From: Baffinella frigidus
Taxonomy: Eukaryota > Cryptophyceae > Cryptomonadales > Baffinellaceae
Reading direction: 5' to 3'
Length of the DNA: 11,494 nt
Assembly (NCBI GenBank): GCA_026770585.1
Contig: MU646900.1
Coordinates: 26,249 to 37,742, forward strand
Shown here piece by piece: positions 1-6,327 of the stretch (the first letter of the stretch is position 1; each line of letters begins with the position of its first letter). A model generated the notes under the pieces. The model made no database searches and had not been told where the DNA came from. It saw only the letters and a program-made list of their open reading frames with translations. Made by a program: the position numbers and the translations under genes.

Positions 1-85
1 TTCGGATCACATCAGGCCCCCCAGTGCAGAAGGATCGCGGCAGAACCGGCTAAAGGGTATCCTCATCGGGCGTTTGAGTTAGACC
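1..85. repeat. 85-bp direct repeat, copy 1
   Basis: The copy starts TTCGGATCACATCAGGCCCC and ends near GTTTGAGTTAGACC. It is nearly identical to 756-841, with a few substitutions and a one-base indel. A shorter diverged copy is at 6553-6608. A weaker relative may lie at about 207-242. Confidence 0.85.
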
Positions 86-153
86 AAAGAGGTACATTCT
101 CGCACACACACTCAGGATAAGGCAAGTCGGCTGAAGGCCCATATGGCATCCCA

Positions 154-457
154 TTCCGTAGAAAGGACTGCAGAGAAAGCATTTTTGCTTTCAGATCGCG
201 TTTAGCTCCCCAGTGCAGAGACTCGTGAAGAGGGGATACAGGGTGGCTCTCTTGAGGTGGGTGAAGGTACGAGATATCGCTCCCATGCTCACTTATACGC
301 ACCGAACCCATTTTAGGTCCTTTAGACCCAAGTCATCAAAGCTTTATGACTTTAGGTCCTTTAGGTCCTTTAGGTCCTTTAGGTCCTTTAGGTTTTAATT
401 TCGCCCAACATATGCCAACGACACGCCGTTCCGTAGAAAGGATCTGCAGAGAAAGCA
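154..457. repeat. Direct repeat pair TTCCGTAGAAAGG...GCAGAGAAAGCA
   Basis: A segment of about 28 bp at 154-182 recurs at 429-457 with a one-base indel. The TTTAGGTCC tandem array lies between the two copies. Confidence 0.7.
351..395. repeat. 9-bp tandem repeat (TTTAGGTCC)n
   Basis: Four perfect units and a fifth imperfect one (TTTAGGTTT) lie in tandem. Single or double units also occur at 312-325, 461-472, 684-701 and 11062-11075. The unit looks like the telomeric TTTAGGG with two extra bases. Confidence 0.8.
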
Positions 458-518
458 TTGTCCTTTAGGTCCAAGTCAGCCTTTATTGTAGAAATGGGCT
501 CCGCGCGGATTCAAGGTC

Positions 519-675
519 AGGTCAGGAAAAACGTCTTTTCGAGAAAAAAACGTCGAAAACGAACTTTTATGCTATCTTAGGCATGGGCAAGATGCCTAAA
601 ATAGAATCAACCACCCTCAAGATAGCACAAAAGTTCATTTTCGACGATTTTTTCTCAAAAAGACGTTCCTGACCT
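519..675. repeat. 157-bp foldback element
   Basis: Arms 519-578 and 619-675 are reverse complements over almost 60 bp with a few mismatches. Their ends are AGGTCAGG and CCTGACCT. The AT-rich arms contrast with the GC-rich flank. No coding capacity and no clear target duplication were seen, which fits a non-autonomous MITE-like element. Confidence 0.8.
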
Positions 676-683
676 CCTCACCT

Positions 684-754
684 CCTTTAGGTCCTTTAGG
701 AGCTCCCAACATAGGCGGACACCGGAACGTATCCTGCAGAAAGGCCGTGCTTCC
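684..754. repeat. Dispersed repeat, AGGTCC / ACATAGGCGGACACCGGAAC family, copy 1
   Basis: The copy contains CTCCCAACATAGGCGGACAC and TATCCTGCAGAAAGGCC. Related copies are at 10442-10515 and 11061-11120, close to the other end of the window and in the same orientation. Confidence 0.8.
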
Positions 755-755
755 T

Positions 756-841
756 TTCGGATCACATCAGGCCCCCCGTTGCAGAAGGATCGCGGCAGAA
801 ACCGGCTAAAGGGTATCCTCATCGGGCGTTTGAGTTAGACC
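756..841. repeat. 85-bp direct repeat, copy 2
   Basis: Second copy of 1-85 in the same orientation, about 755 bases downstream. It lies directly after the repeat at 684-754. Confidence 0.85.
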
Positions 842-1296
842 TCACGTTTTATTAGAAATCCGCGCGGGGCCCATTTCTACAATATCCGAGAATATGACGG
901 ATCTTTCCTGTATTTATTTTTCCGACCGGGGCTGAAGGACGTCCCAGGTCTGAACGCCTGCGCCGGTGAGGAGACGGCTTCTGGCGGCTGAAACTGCTCT
1001 CGGTGTGCGCGGAGCCTCGACCTGCTGCTCTTTGCTCGAGTGAGCTTGCTGCTGCGGGCGTCAGCAAGAGGGTTCGAGTTTGACCTGGAAAAGGTGCAAC
1101 TCCGAGCCTTGCAGCCAGGGTTCGCACGCCAGCCCTGTAACCTGTAAGTCCGATCCGCGGGGTGGATGTTGGGGCGTTGATCCTGTGCTGACATGTCCAG
1201 CAGCTTTCTCCTGGGCGGACGTTGACGCGTCTGGTCGGCGTGGCAGGTGCAGGCTCTTGACCGCGGGCTCCTTTCCGACAGAAGCAGGTCGGGGGC
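842..1296. other. Upstream flank of the WD40 gene
   Basis: No repeat element beyond the inverted arm ending at 882 is clear here. GC content rises toward 1296. A TATTTATTTTT stretch at 911-921 is the only TATA-like sequence seen and is weak. A pyrimidine-rich tract ending in CAG at 1268-1281 could be an acceptor for an upstream exon. Minus-strand open frames here are judged non-coding shadows. Confidence 0.4.
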
Positions 1297-1707
1297 ATGG
1301 GCGGCAAGCGCAGAGCACAGCCCTCGGGGGAGGCACAGGATAAGGCGGCGGCAAACCAGGCGCAGGGGGGGTCGTCGCTGAAGCGTCAGACGCGGGGGCG
1401 GAGCGTGCATGACGGCGCAGAGGGTGGCTCATGCGGGCAGGAGGAGTCGGGGTCGATCTTGGCACATCGTCAGCCCGTGACGATGTGCTTCTCGATGCAC
1501 TGCGACCCAAGTGCGCTGGTGGCTGGGAGGAAGGCAGCGATGGAGGCGGCGGCGGAGGCTGCACTGAGCAAGGTCCTGTCGGAGTTCGGGTGCCGGGAGG
1601 TGGGGGTCTATTGGACGCGTGTGGGGCCGAGCGAGGACACGCTGCAGCGGGTGCTGCCGATGGTGTTGGAGCGCTTGGAGCTGGAAGGGGCAGCGCAGTG
1701 CTTCAAG
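1297..1707 (+). CDS. Exon 1: low-complexity N terminus and first half of the F-box-like motif
   Basis: This exon holds 137 codons. Residues 1-60 are rich in G, Q, R and S and look disordered. Residues about 62-112 contain an Ala-rich helix (AAMEAAAEAALSKVLSEFG). From residue 113 the F-box-like region begins (EDTLQRVLPMVLERLELEG), and the exon ends at Lys137, before a GTAAAC donor at 1708. Three overlapping minus-strand open frames over this exon and its upstream flank are read as shadows of GC-rich sequence. The initiator is the least certain part of the exon. Confidence 0.72.
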
Positions 1708-2887
1708 GTAAACCTTTCAAATCCTGATACACATCAATGAAATCTCATTGGTATCTCCCGGCAGCAATTCGTAGGCCTCCCCGTAGCTACGGGTTGCTGG
1801 TGGACCCCCGTCGCTCCCACCTGATTTGGATGTTTCATTGCCCTCGCTGCCTCTCACGGCTCACGTGCTGTGTTGGTTGGGCTGGTCGACCTGCGCGAGC
1901 CGTGGTTAATGTTTGATTTCTATGCGCTGGGGCGAGTTGTACCAGTGGGTGCAGTTTGTCCCAGTGGGTACAACTCGCCCCAGTGCCTCAGCCTCGCTGC
2001 TTCCCACGGCTAACGCGGCTTCACCCTGCGGAACCCCCTGGGTTTACCCCTCTCCTGAGGGAGAAAGTGTGTTGGTTGAGCTAGTCGAGCCGCGAGAGCC
2101 GTGGCTGATGGTTGAGCTTCATGCTTATCTCAGAAAAGGGATTTTTAAATTCGTTTTCTTAAGTCAACCCCCCTTCAAATTTGTCAACTTATGAATAAGT
2201 TGACGAATTTGTACAGGAATTGACTTAAGAAAACGAATTTAAAAATCCCTTTTCTGAGATAAATGCGCTGGGGCGAGCTGTACCCCCGGGTGCAGTTTGT
2301 CCCAGGGCCTCAACATCTCCCCCTCTCACGGCTCACGCGGCTCTCCCAGGTGTGCAAGTCATGGACGGGGGAGCTGGAAGCGCGGGGCTTCTGCATCAAG
2401 ACGGCGCAGCTGTGCGCAGCGCTCGCCGGGGGCGGCGATGTGTCTGAGCGGCTCCTTCAGAACGCGTGGCGGGTACTCCGTCAGATCTCGCTGCGGACAC
2501 TCAACCCGATCCCTGGGGACGATGCACAGCGAGCCTTGTGCTTAGACGGCGTTGCGTTCCTGGATAAATCAGAGAGGTGGAGAGGGACTCCGCAGGAGTG
2601 GCTGCAGGCCGCGTCGGAGGAGCCTGACGCGAGCTTCTTGTCGCGGGGAGCGACGGCGACGGCGCAGAGCCTGGGGTTGGCGCTGCTTCGGTGGGTTGGC
2701 AAGCCACAAGGGAGGTATCCGGCGTTTTATGTTCCTCCTGGTCACTCGTACCTGGTGGTCGCGTTGGCGTTCTCGCGGGAGGGAACACGCGTCGTCAGCG
2801 CCTCAAATGACAAGCTCGTGCGGATCTGGAACGCCGAGACCGGCGCAGAGGTGAGCAGTCTTGGAGGGTGCTTTCAGCAGGAGCCGC

Positions 2888-2924
<37 letters not shown>

Positions 2925-5551
2925 GTTTTTTACTGACGACAAACTGGTCCGGCTCCACCTTATCCCCGAGATGATTTTAGCGGACCGGCCTTGCGTCCTG
3001 GGTGTTTGAAGCCCCTTTTCCCGGTAGCCTTATATCTACCTTCCTAGAGCCGAGGTGAGCAGTCTTAGAGGGTGAACGTTGTGTAGCGAGTATTTCGTGG
3101 AGTGAGTGCGTTGAGGGTGATCAGGTGATGGGGTGGGTTTGCTGGCGTGCTCTACACGATTGGACTGGGACGGAGTGTGAGGAGATGGTGGGTGGCAGGT
3201 GCACGTGCTGACGGAGCTGACGGGGACCTACGGACCCAGCGTGCGCTCCGTCTCGTTCTCTCCCGACGGGACACGCGTCTGCAGCGCATCGTACGCCAAG
3301 CTCGTGAAGAGCTGGGACGCCGAGACGGGAGCCGAGGTGATCAGCTTTCATAGCCTAACGTCCTAAAAACCGGGGAGTTAAGCCTCTACAGTATTGCCTA
3401 CGGTAGGCCGTAGGGGCCTAGGGGGGGTCCTACTAAACATTAGGTCCTAGGAGCCCTATGACCTACCGTAGGCAATACCGTAGGCCCAACTACCCGGGTT
3501 TCAGGACGTTACCCTCTTAGCTTTGTGGGATTGCGTTGTGGGTGGTGGAGTGATGGGGGCGCTTGTTTGTTTCCCCCGCGCAATTTTTGGGTTGGAAGGG
3601 GTCTGAGGCGAGGGGGTTTGTGGCAGATATGCGGCTCACCGGCCTATATCACGTTCTCCCCCGACGGGACTCGCTTCGTTTCCGGGTGGAGTGACCAGCA
3701 GCTCCTGACGATCCTCGACGCCGGGACCGGGGCCAAGGTGTGGAGTCCCTCCGGACAAGAGCGCACCCCAAGGCAAATTTGGCAACTTAAGATTATTTTG
3801 CCCGCAGGGCGATCAAAATCTGATCGCCCGTGATGAATGGGTTCTGGTACTAAATGGCCTTACAAGTATTATAGTGGTACAGACGTGTCAACTTTTGCGA
3901 TAAAGGGTTATTCAGCATTTGACCCCGGGTAGGCTCCTGTCCGGCTGGGTGTGAACGCTACAGGCCCCACGCGCGACGAGGAAGGACCGGAGTTATCAGT
4001 CAACGCTCTCTACTTTGGAGGCCTTAGTGAATCTACTTCGGAGGCCTAAGTGGCGTCCTCATAACCTAGCGTCCTTAAACACCCGTAGAGCCTAGATACA
4101 CACAGTGGGTGCACTTTGGAACACAGTGTTGGATAGGGTTTTTCAGGGAGGGGAAACCGTCCTGTTTGACGTCGACGCACTCTGACATGAGGGTGCTTTG
4201 GCAGATGTGCACGCTGGCGGGGCACTCGTACAGAGATGGCAAGGTCTGGTTCTCCCGCAACGGGAAGCGCGTCTTCTGCTGGTCAGATGAATACGATGAC
4301 ATCCTGCAGATCTGGGACGCAGCGACCGGAGCCGAGGTGAGCCGCGATGTGAGGGTGCGAAGGGGGTGAGGGGATGCGGGTGCTGTGTGAGCGTTTCGCG
4401 CAGGGTTTGCTTGGGATGCTAATGGGGTAATGGACTAGAAATGGGGTAGTTAGGCCTACGGTATTGCCTAGGACCTCCTACTGTAGGCCCAAATCCTAGG
4501 ACGTTTGGTCATAGGAGCCCTACGGCCTACGGTAGGCAATTTCGTAGGCCTAAGTACCCCAGTTTTAGTCCGTTAGCCTATGAATGCGGTCTGAGATGAG
4601 GGTGTTTGGCAGATTTGTACGGTGACGGATCAATCGGACTTGCTGAACTGGTTCGATTCCTCTCCGAACGGGAAGCTGGTCGTCAGCGGGTCGGGGGACA
4701 ACCTCGTGAGGATCTGGAACGCCGAGACCGGAGCCGTGGTGAGCAGCCATCCACTCGAGGCTGGAAGAGGGAGTATTTTAAATGTGGGGTTGTTAAATTT
4801 AGTACCAGTCACGGGCAGGCTTGGTCACGCATCTAACAGATTTCTGTCAGATACGTGACCAAACGCCCCTATTTGTGTGGAAATTACTACACACCTCTTT
4901 GTTTCCTGCACTTGTAAAATAAACTCTGTTTTAAAATAGTCACACTTCTAGCCTCGAGTGGATGGAGCGTGCACTTTGTGAAGCAATGATCTGGATTGGG
5001 TTTTCAGGAGGGAAAGCCGCGGTGTTGGGCTTTGCCGCGTTCTGAATCTGGAATGTTTTGCAGGTGTGGACACTGACGGGGCACTCCAACTGAACATGCT
5101 TTTTTTTTGACGCGTTCTGAAATCTGGGGTGTTCTGGATTCTGCAGGTGCGCACGCTGACGGGGCATTCGCACAGCGTGACCCGGGTCGAGTTCAGCCAC
5201 GACGGCACACAGGTCATCAGCGGCAGCAAAGACGATACAGTGCGGGTGTGGGACGTTGCGTCCGGCCGGCAGGTCCGCCAGCTCGCTGGCAGCATGTTTG
5301 CCTTGGTGGAGGGTCTTTCCGATGAGCACACGCGGGTCCGCCACGTCATCACGGCCCGCTGGGACATGCTGATGATCTACGAAGTCGAGAAGGAGCAGCT
5401 GCATGCCGAAGACGGCGCGGCAGCAGCTCCCGTGGCGTTCTTCAAGGCGCCGCAGCACATCGCACAGTTGGGGTGCCATGGCGCTTCGATCTGCGTGGGG
5501 TGCAGGGAAGGGGCGGTGTGTGTTTTGTCGGCGCCGTTCCTCGCTGCCTGA
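1297..5551 (+). CDS. F-box-like / WD40-repeat protein, seven exons
   Basis: Exons are 1297-1707, 2350-2850, 3199-3336, 3627-3737, 4205-4336, 4613-4738 and 5147-5551. Every one is a multiple of three and all join in phase 0, giving about 607 residues and a TGA at 5549-5551. Residues about 115-150 form an F-box-like helix set that exists only after the first splice (ends VCKSW). Residues about 270-515 hold six WD40 blades with repeated FSPDGT-type turns and IWNAETGAE-type ends; two degenerate blades follow to the end. By family knowledge, F-box proteins dock to Skp1 in SCF ubiquitin ligases and the WD40 propeller binds the substrate; that role is inferred here. The ATG at 1297 is the first after an in-frame TGA at 1258-1260. 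A pyrimidine tract ending in CAG at 1268-1281 could be an acceptor, so a further 5' exon is possible. Exon 4 and its GTGTGG donor are the weakest parts of the model. Confidence 0.8.
1865..2304. repeat. Degenerate direct duplication inside intron 1
   Basis: Segment 1865-1963 is repeated as 2067-2124 plus 2263-2304: both carry GTGTTGGTTG, GAGCCGTGG and ATGCGCTGGGGCGAG followed by GTGCAGTTTGTCCCA. The second copy is interrupted by the foldback at 2125-2262. The first copy also ends in a 15-bp inverted repeat (1929-1943 and 1967-1981). Confidence 0.8.
2125..2262. mobile_element. 138-bp foldback element in intron 1 with ATGC target duplication
   Basis: Arms 2125-2167 and 2220-2262 are 43-bp reverse complements (end TTATCTCAGAAAAGGG). 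Inside them lies a second hairpin, 2177-2192 with 2195-2210. ATGC stands on both sides (2121-2124 and 2263-2266). The paralogous stretch at 1913-1931 has a single ATGC and no element, so it serves as an empty site. There is no coding capacity: this is a MITE-like non-autonomous element. Confidence 0.88.
2350..2850 (+). CDS. Exon 2: end of F-box-like motif, linker and WD40 blade 1
   Basis: This exon holds 167 codons, residues 138-304. The acceptor is CTCTCCCAG at 2341-2349. It starts VCKSW, the conserved end of an F-box, which joins in frame to exon 1. A linker of about 120 residues with helical character follows; I do not recognise it as a known domain. The exon ends with a WD40 blade containing GHS, AFSREGTRVVS and RIWNAETGAE. 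The donor is GAG|GTGAGC at 2851. The reading frame stays open upstream of 2350 to an ATG at 2263, but that stretch is intron (repeat-derived) in this model. Confidence 0.83.
2889..2919. repeat. (GT)n microsatellite in intron 2
   Basis: Fifteen uninterrupted GT units plus a G lie about 40 bases after the exon 2 donor. Confidence 0.95.
3047..3074. repeat. Second copy of the exon 2 donor region inside intron 2
   Basis: The end of exon 2 and the start of intron 2 (2843-2870, GAGGTGAGCAGTCTT then GAGGGTG) recur here with few changes. This puts an unused GTGAGC donor at 3054 downstream of the real one. Confidence 0.75.
3199..3336 (+). CDS. Exon 3: WD40 blade 2
   Basis: Forty-six codons, residues 305-350, encode exactly one propeller blade: VHVLTELTG, then VSFSPDGTRVCSAS, then LVKSWDAETGAE. 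The acceptor is GGTGGCAG before 3199 and the donor is GAG|GTGATC at 3337. The Trp-Asp pair is present (SWD). No open frame of useful length starts with ATG here; the exon is recognised from its splice sites and from similarity to its sister exons. Confidence 0.78.
3356..3511. mobile_element. 156-bp foldback in intron 3 (GCCTACGGTATTGCC family, copy 1)
   Basis: Arms 3356-3421 and 3447-3511 pair over about 65 bp. The ends are TAACGTCC and GGACGTTA. The arms contain TATTGCCTACGGTAGG, shared with the elements at 4428-4575 and 9455-9528. The element makes up more than half of the 290-base intron. Confidence 0.85.
3627..3737 (+). CDS. Exon 4: shortened, diverged WD40 blade 3
   Basis: Thirty-seven codons, residues 351-387, contain YITFSPDGTRFVSGWSD and end TILDAGTGAK. 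Compared with exon 5, about five codons covering the Thr-Leu-Gly-His start of a blade are missing, and the Trp of the WD pair is Leu. The acceptor TTTGTGGCAG is good. The donor GTGTGG at 3738 is weak beside the GTGAGC used elsewhere. The exon may be decaying, skipped in some transcripts, or spliced at a site I cannot pick. Confidence 0.6.
3807..3829. repeat. Short hairpin in intron 4
   Basis: GGGCGATCA and TGATCGCCC pair perfectly around a five-base loop. It lies in AT-richer intron sequence and no function can be assigned. Confidence 0.6.
4026..4052. repeat. 27-bp segment shared in inverse orientation with 6742-6768
   Basis: The sequence AGTGAATCTACTTCG then AGGCCTAAGTG is the reverse complement of 6742-6768 with one mismatch. 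One copy is inside intron 4 and the other is in the intergenic repeat block. Confidence 0.75.
4059..4095. repeat. End remnant of the intron 3/5 foldback family in intron 4
   Basis: TCATAACCTAGCGTCCTTAA then GTAGAGCCTAG matches the left end of the intron 3 element and the reverse complement of the right end of the intron 5 element. The rest of the element is missing. Confidence 0.5.
4205..4336 (+). CDS. Exon 5: WD40 blade 4
   Basis: Forty-four codons, residues 388-431, have a full blade layout: MCTLAGHS, VWFSRNGKRVFCWSDE, then LQIWDAATGAE. The acceptor CTTTGGCAG ends at 4204 and the donor GAG|GTGAGC starts at 4337. The Gly-His and Trp-Asp signatures are both intact. Confidence 0.8.
4428..4575. 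mobile_element. 148-bp foldback in intron 5 (GCCTACGGTATTGCC family, copy 2)
   Basis: The left arm starts TAATGGACTAGAAATGGGG; the right arm ends CCCCAGTTTTAGTCCGTTA at 4575. The arms pair over roughly 60 bp with mismatches and share GGCCTACGGTATTGCC with the intron 3 element. The element fills about half of the 276-base intron. Confidence 0.82.
4613..4738 (+). CDS. Exon 6: WD40 blade 5
   Basis: Forty-two codons, residues 432-473, begin ICTVTDQ, lack the Gly-His pair, and continue SSPNGKLVVSGSGDNLVRIWNAETGAV. The acceptor TGTTTGGCAG ends at 4612. The donor GTG|GTGAGC starts at 4739. The last part is nearly the same as the end of exon 2, as expected of tandemly copied exons. Confidence 0.78.
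4747..4965. mobile_element. 219-bp foldback in intron 6
   Basis: The ends CCATCCACTCGAGGCT and AGCCTCGAGTGGATGG are perfect complements, and the arms continue to about 42 bp with mismatches. A nested hairpin pairs 4821-4840 with 4843-4862 (TTGGTCACG and CGTGACCAA). The family differs from those in introns 1, 3 and 5. It begins eight bases after the exon 6 donor. Confidence 0.85.
5036..5093 (+). pseudogene. Truncated duplicate of the exon 7 start, with decoy acceptor
   Basis: CGTTCTGAATCTG...TTTTGCAG followed by GTGTGGACACTGACGGGGCA mirrors the true boundary at about 5111-5168. If spliced in here the frame reads VWTLTGHSN and stops at TGA 5091-5093. It is best read as a partial exon duplication that lies in intron 6 and would truncate the protein if used. 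Confidence 0.7.
5147..5551 (+). CDS. Exon 7: WD40 blade 6, two degenerate blades and C terminus
   Basis: This exon holds 134 codons and a TGA. It begins VRTLTGHSHSV, then VEFSHDGTQVISGSKDDTVRVWDVASG, the most canonical blade in the protein. A weaker blade follows (RHVITARWDMLMIYEVEKE), and then a last degenerate one (ICVGCREGAVCVLSAPFL) that could close the propeller. The acceptor is GATTCTGCAG, ending at 5146. A truncated copy of this acceptor and exon start lies just upstream at about 5036-5093. Confidence 0.83.
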   Translation: MRTLTGHSHSVTRVEFSHDGTQVISGSKDDTVRVWDVASGRQVRQLAGSMFALVEGLSDEHTRVRHVITARWDMLMIYEVEKEQLHAEDGAAAAPVAFFKAPQHIAQLGCHGASICVGCREGAVCVLSAPFLAA

Positions 5552-5705
5552 CGGCGGCGGCGTGCAAGCGGCTGTGTGAGTTCAGGTTGGAGGCTGTTTG
5601 GATGAAGCCCAGACCACACGTCACAGAGGGTACCGTGAGATCTCAGGCCTTGCTGTACCTGGCGGGCTTATCGACCTCAATAAAGAGATAGACCGCGTGC
5701 ATTAC
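5552..5705 (+). other. 3' untranslated flank of the WD40 gene
   Basis: Nothing repeat-like is evident between the stop codon and the first direct repeat at 5706. The stretch holds the AATAAA at 5679 and is presumably 3' UTR and immediate downstream sequence. Confidence 0.4.
5679..5684 (+). promoter_or_regulatory. Candidate polyadenylation signal
   Basis: AATAAA lies 128 bases after the stop codon at 5549-5551 and just before a repeat-dense region. The position suits the 3' end of the WD40 gene. Whether this lineage relies on AATAAA is not known to me. Confidence 0.4.
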
Positions 5706-5731
5706 GGATCGAACCCAACATGGCCACCATG

Positions 5732-5860
5732 GTACAGGGGTACCTCGCTCATAAGAAAGTGCCACCCCCTAGGACCGTACAGTACATGTAGGACCATAGC
5801 AAGGGTCCTAGGGTGGTCCTACGGGGGTGGGCATTTCTTGTGATCGAGGTGCCCCTGTAC
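5732..5860. mobile_element. 129-bp foldback, GTACAGGGGTACCTCG family, copy 1
   Basis: Arms 5732-5776 and 5815-5860 are reverse complements of about 45 bp (GTACAGGGGTACCTCGCTCA then TAAGAAA). The element is flanked by a 26-bp direct repeat starting GGATCGAACCCAAC (5706-5731 and 5861-5886). The arms are open in some frames and give peptides such as YRGTSLIRK, which is a by-product rather than a gene. Confidence 0.85.
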
Positions 5861-5935
5861 GGATCGAACCCAACTTGGCCACCATGCATTCCCTTCCGTG
5901 AAGGCCTTGCACGACCAGGACCTAACCGCAATAAA

Positions 5936-6117
5936 GGGGTATCTGGGTTATAAGAAACCAGAACTTAAAAACACAGACCGGATTTGGGCCCTCCGTTTCC
6001 TTAATTTAGTAACAGAGGGTTGACTGAATCTTGCGTTTAGTCAGCCCTCTGGTACTAATTTAAGAAAACAGACACCGCCCGATGTCGGAGCACACGTGTT
6101 CTTATCCCAGATACCCC
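5936..6117. mobile_element. 182-bp double foldback element
   Basis: The outer ends GGGGTATCTGGGTTATAAGAA (split 5936-5956) and TTCTTATCCCAGATACCCC (6099-6117) pair with a two-base indel. An inner inverted repeat, about 5995-6028 with 6037-6069, pairs over some 32 bp (TTAATTTAGTAACAGAGGG). The ends resemble the GTACAGGGGTACCTCG family in layout. Confidence 0.78.
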
Positions 6118-6327
6118 AGTGAAGTCTTTGACCCATGACATTGCGGGCACCTCGAATTTAAGAACACGCCCCCCTTTCTAGGACCGCCCCAGGGTGTTGG
6201 GTGTAGGCCTACGGTACAGAGGGCGATTCGTGTCCTTACTCGCGAGTACAGGGGTTACCGGCTAGTGATGACACGCACCACCCTAGGGCCCTACAGGGGT
6301 TACTCAAAAATAACAACCCACACTGCC
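6118..6327. other. Decayed repeat fragments between two foldbacks
   Basis: The stretch holds pieces that look like ends of the same families (CACCTCGAATTTAAGAACACG at 6150-6170, split; GTACAGGGGTTACC at 6246-6259; TACAGGGGTTACTC at 6292-6305). No open frame or intact element was recognised. Confidence 0.4.

Larger units (their letters stand above)
486..882. repeat. Outer inverted repeat around the 519-675 foldback
   Basis: The 26 bases at 486-511 are the reverse complement of 857-882 with one mismatch (core AGAAATGGGC and CCGCGCGGATT). The pair encloses the foldback and one 85-bp repeat copy, so the arrangement is nested. Confidence 0.75.

Noticed and set aside
63-398. Open frames on both strands near the left edge
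   Set aside because: They run through direct repeats and the TTTAGGTCC array (the plus frame ends in repeated FRSFRSF), so they are repeat translation.
852-1564. Three overlapping minus-strand open frames of 151-177 codons
   Set aside because: They lie antisense to exon 1 and its GC-rich upstream flank, are Pro/Arg/Ser-rich in all frames and show no recognisable domain. They look like shadows of high GC.
1913-2194. Plus-strand frame of 93 codons in intron 1
   Set aside because: It runs across the intron duplication and into the foldback arm, with no domain and no link to the exons.
4940-5479. Minus-strand frames of 139 and 179 codons opposite exon 7
   Set aside because: They are antisense to a well-supported coding exon and extend into intron repeats.
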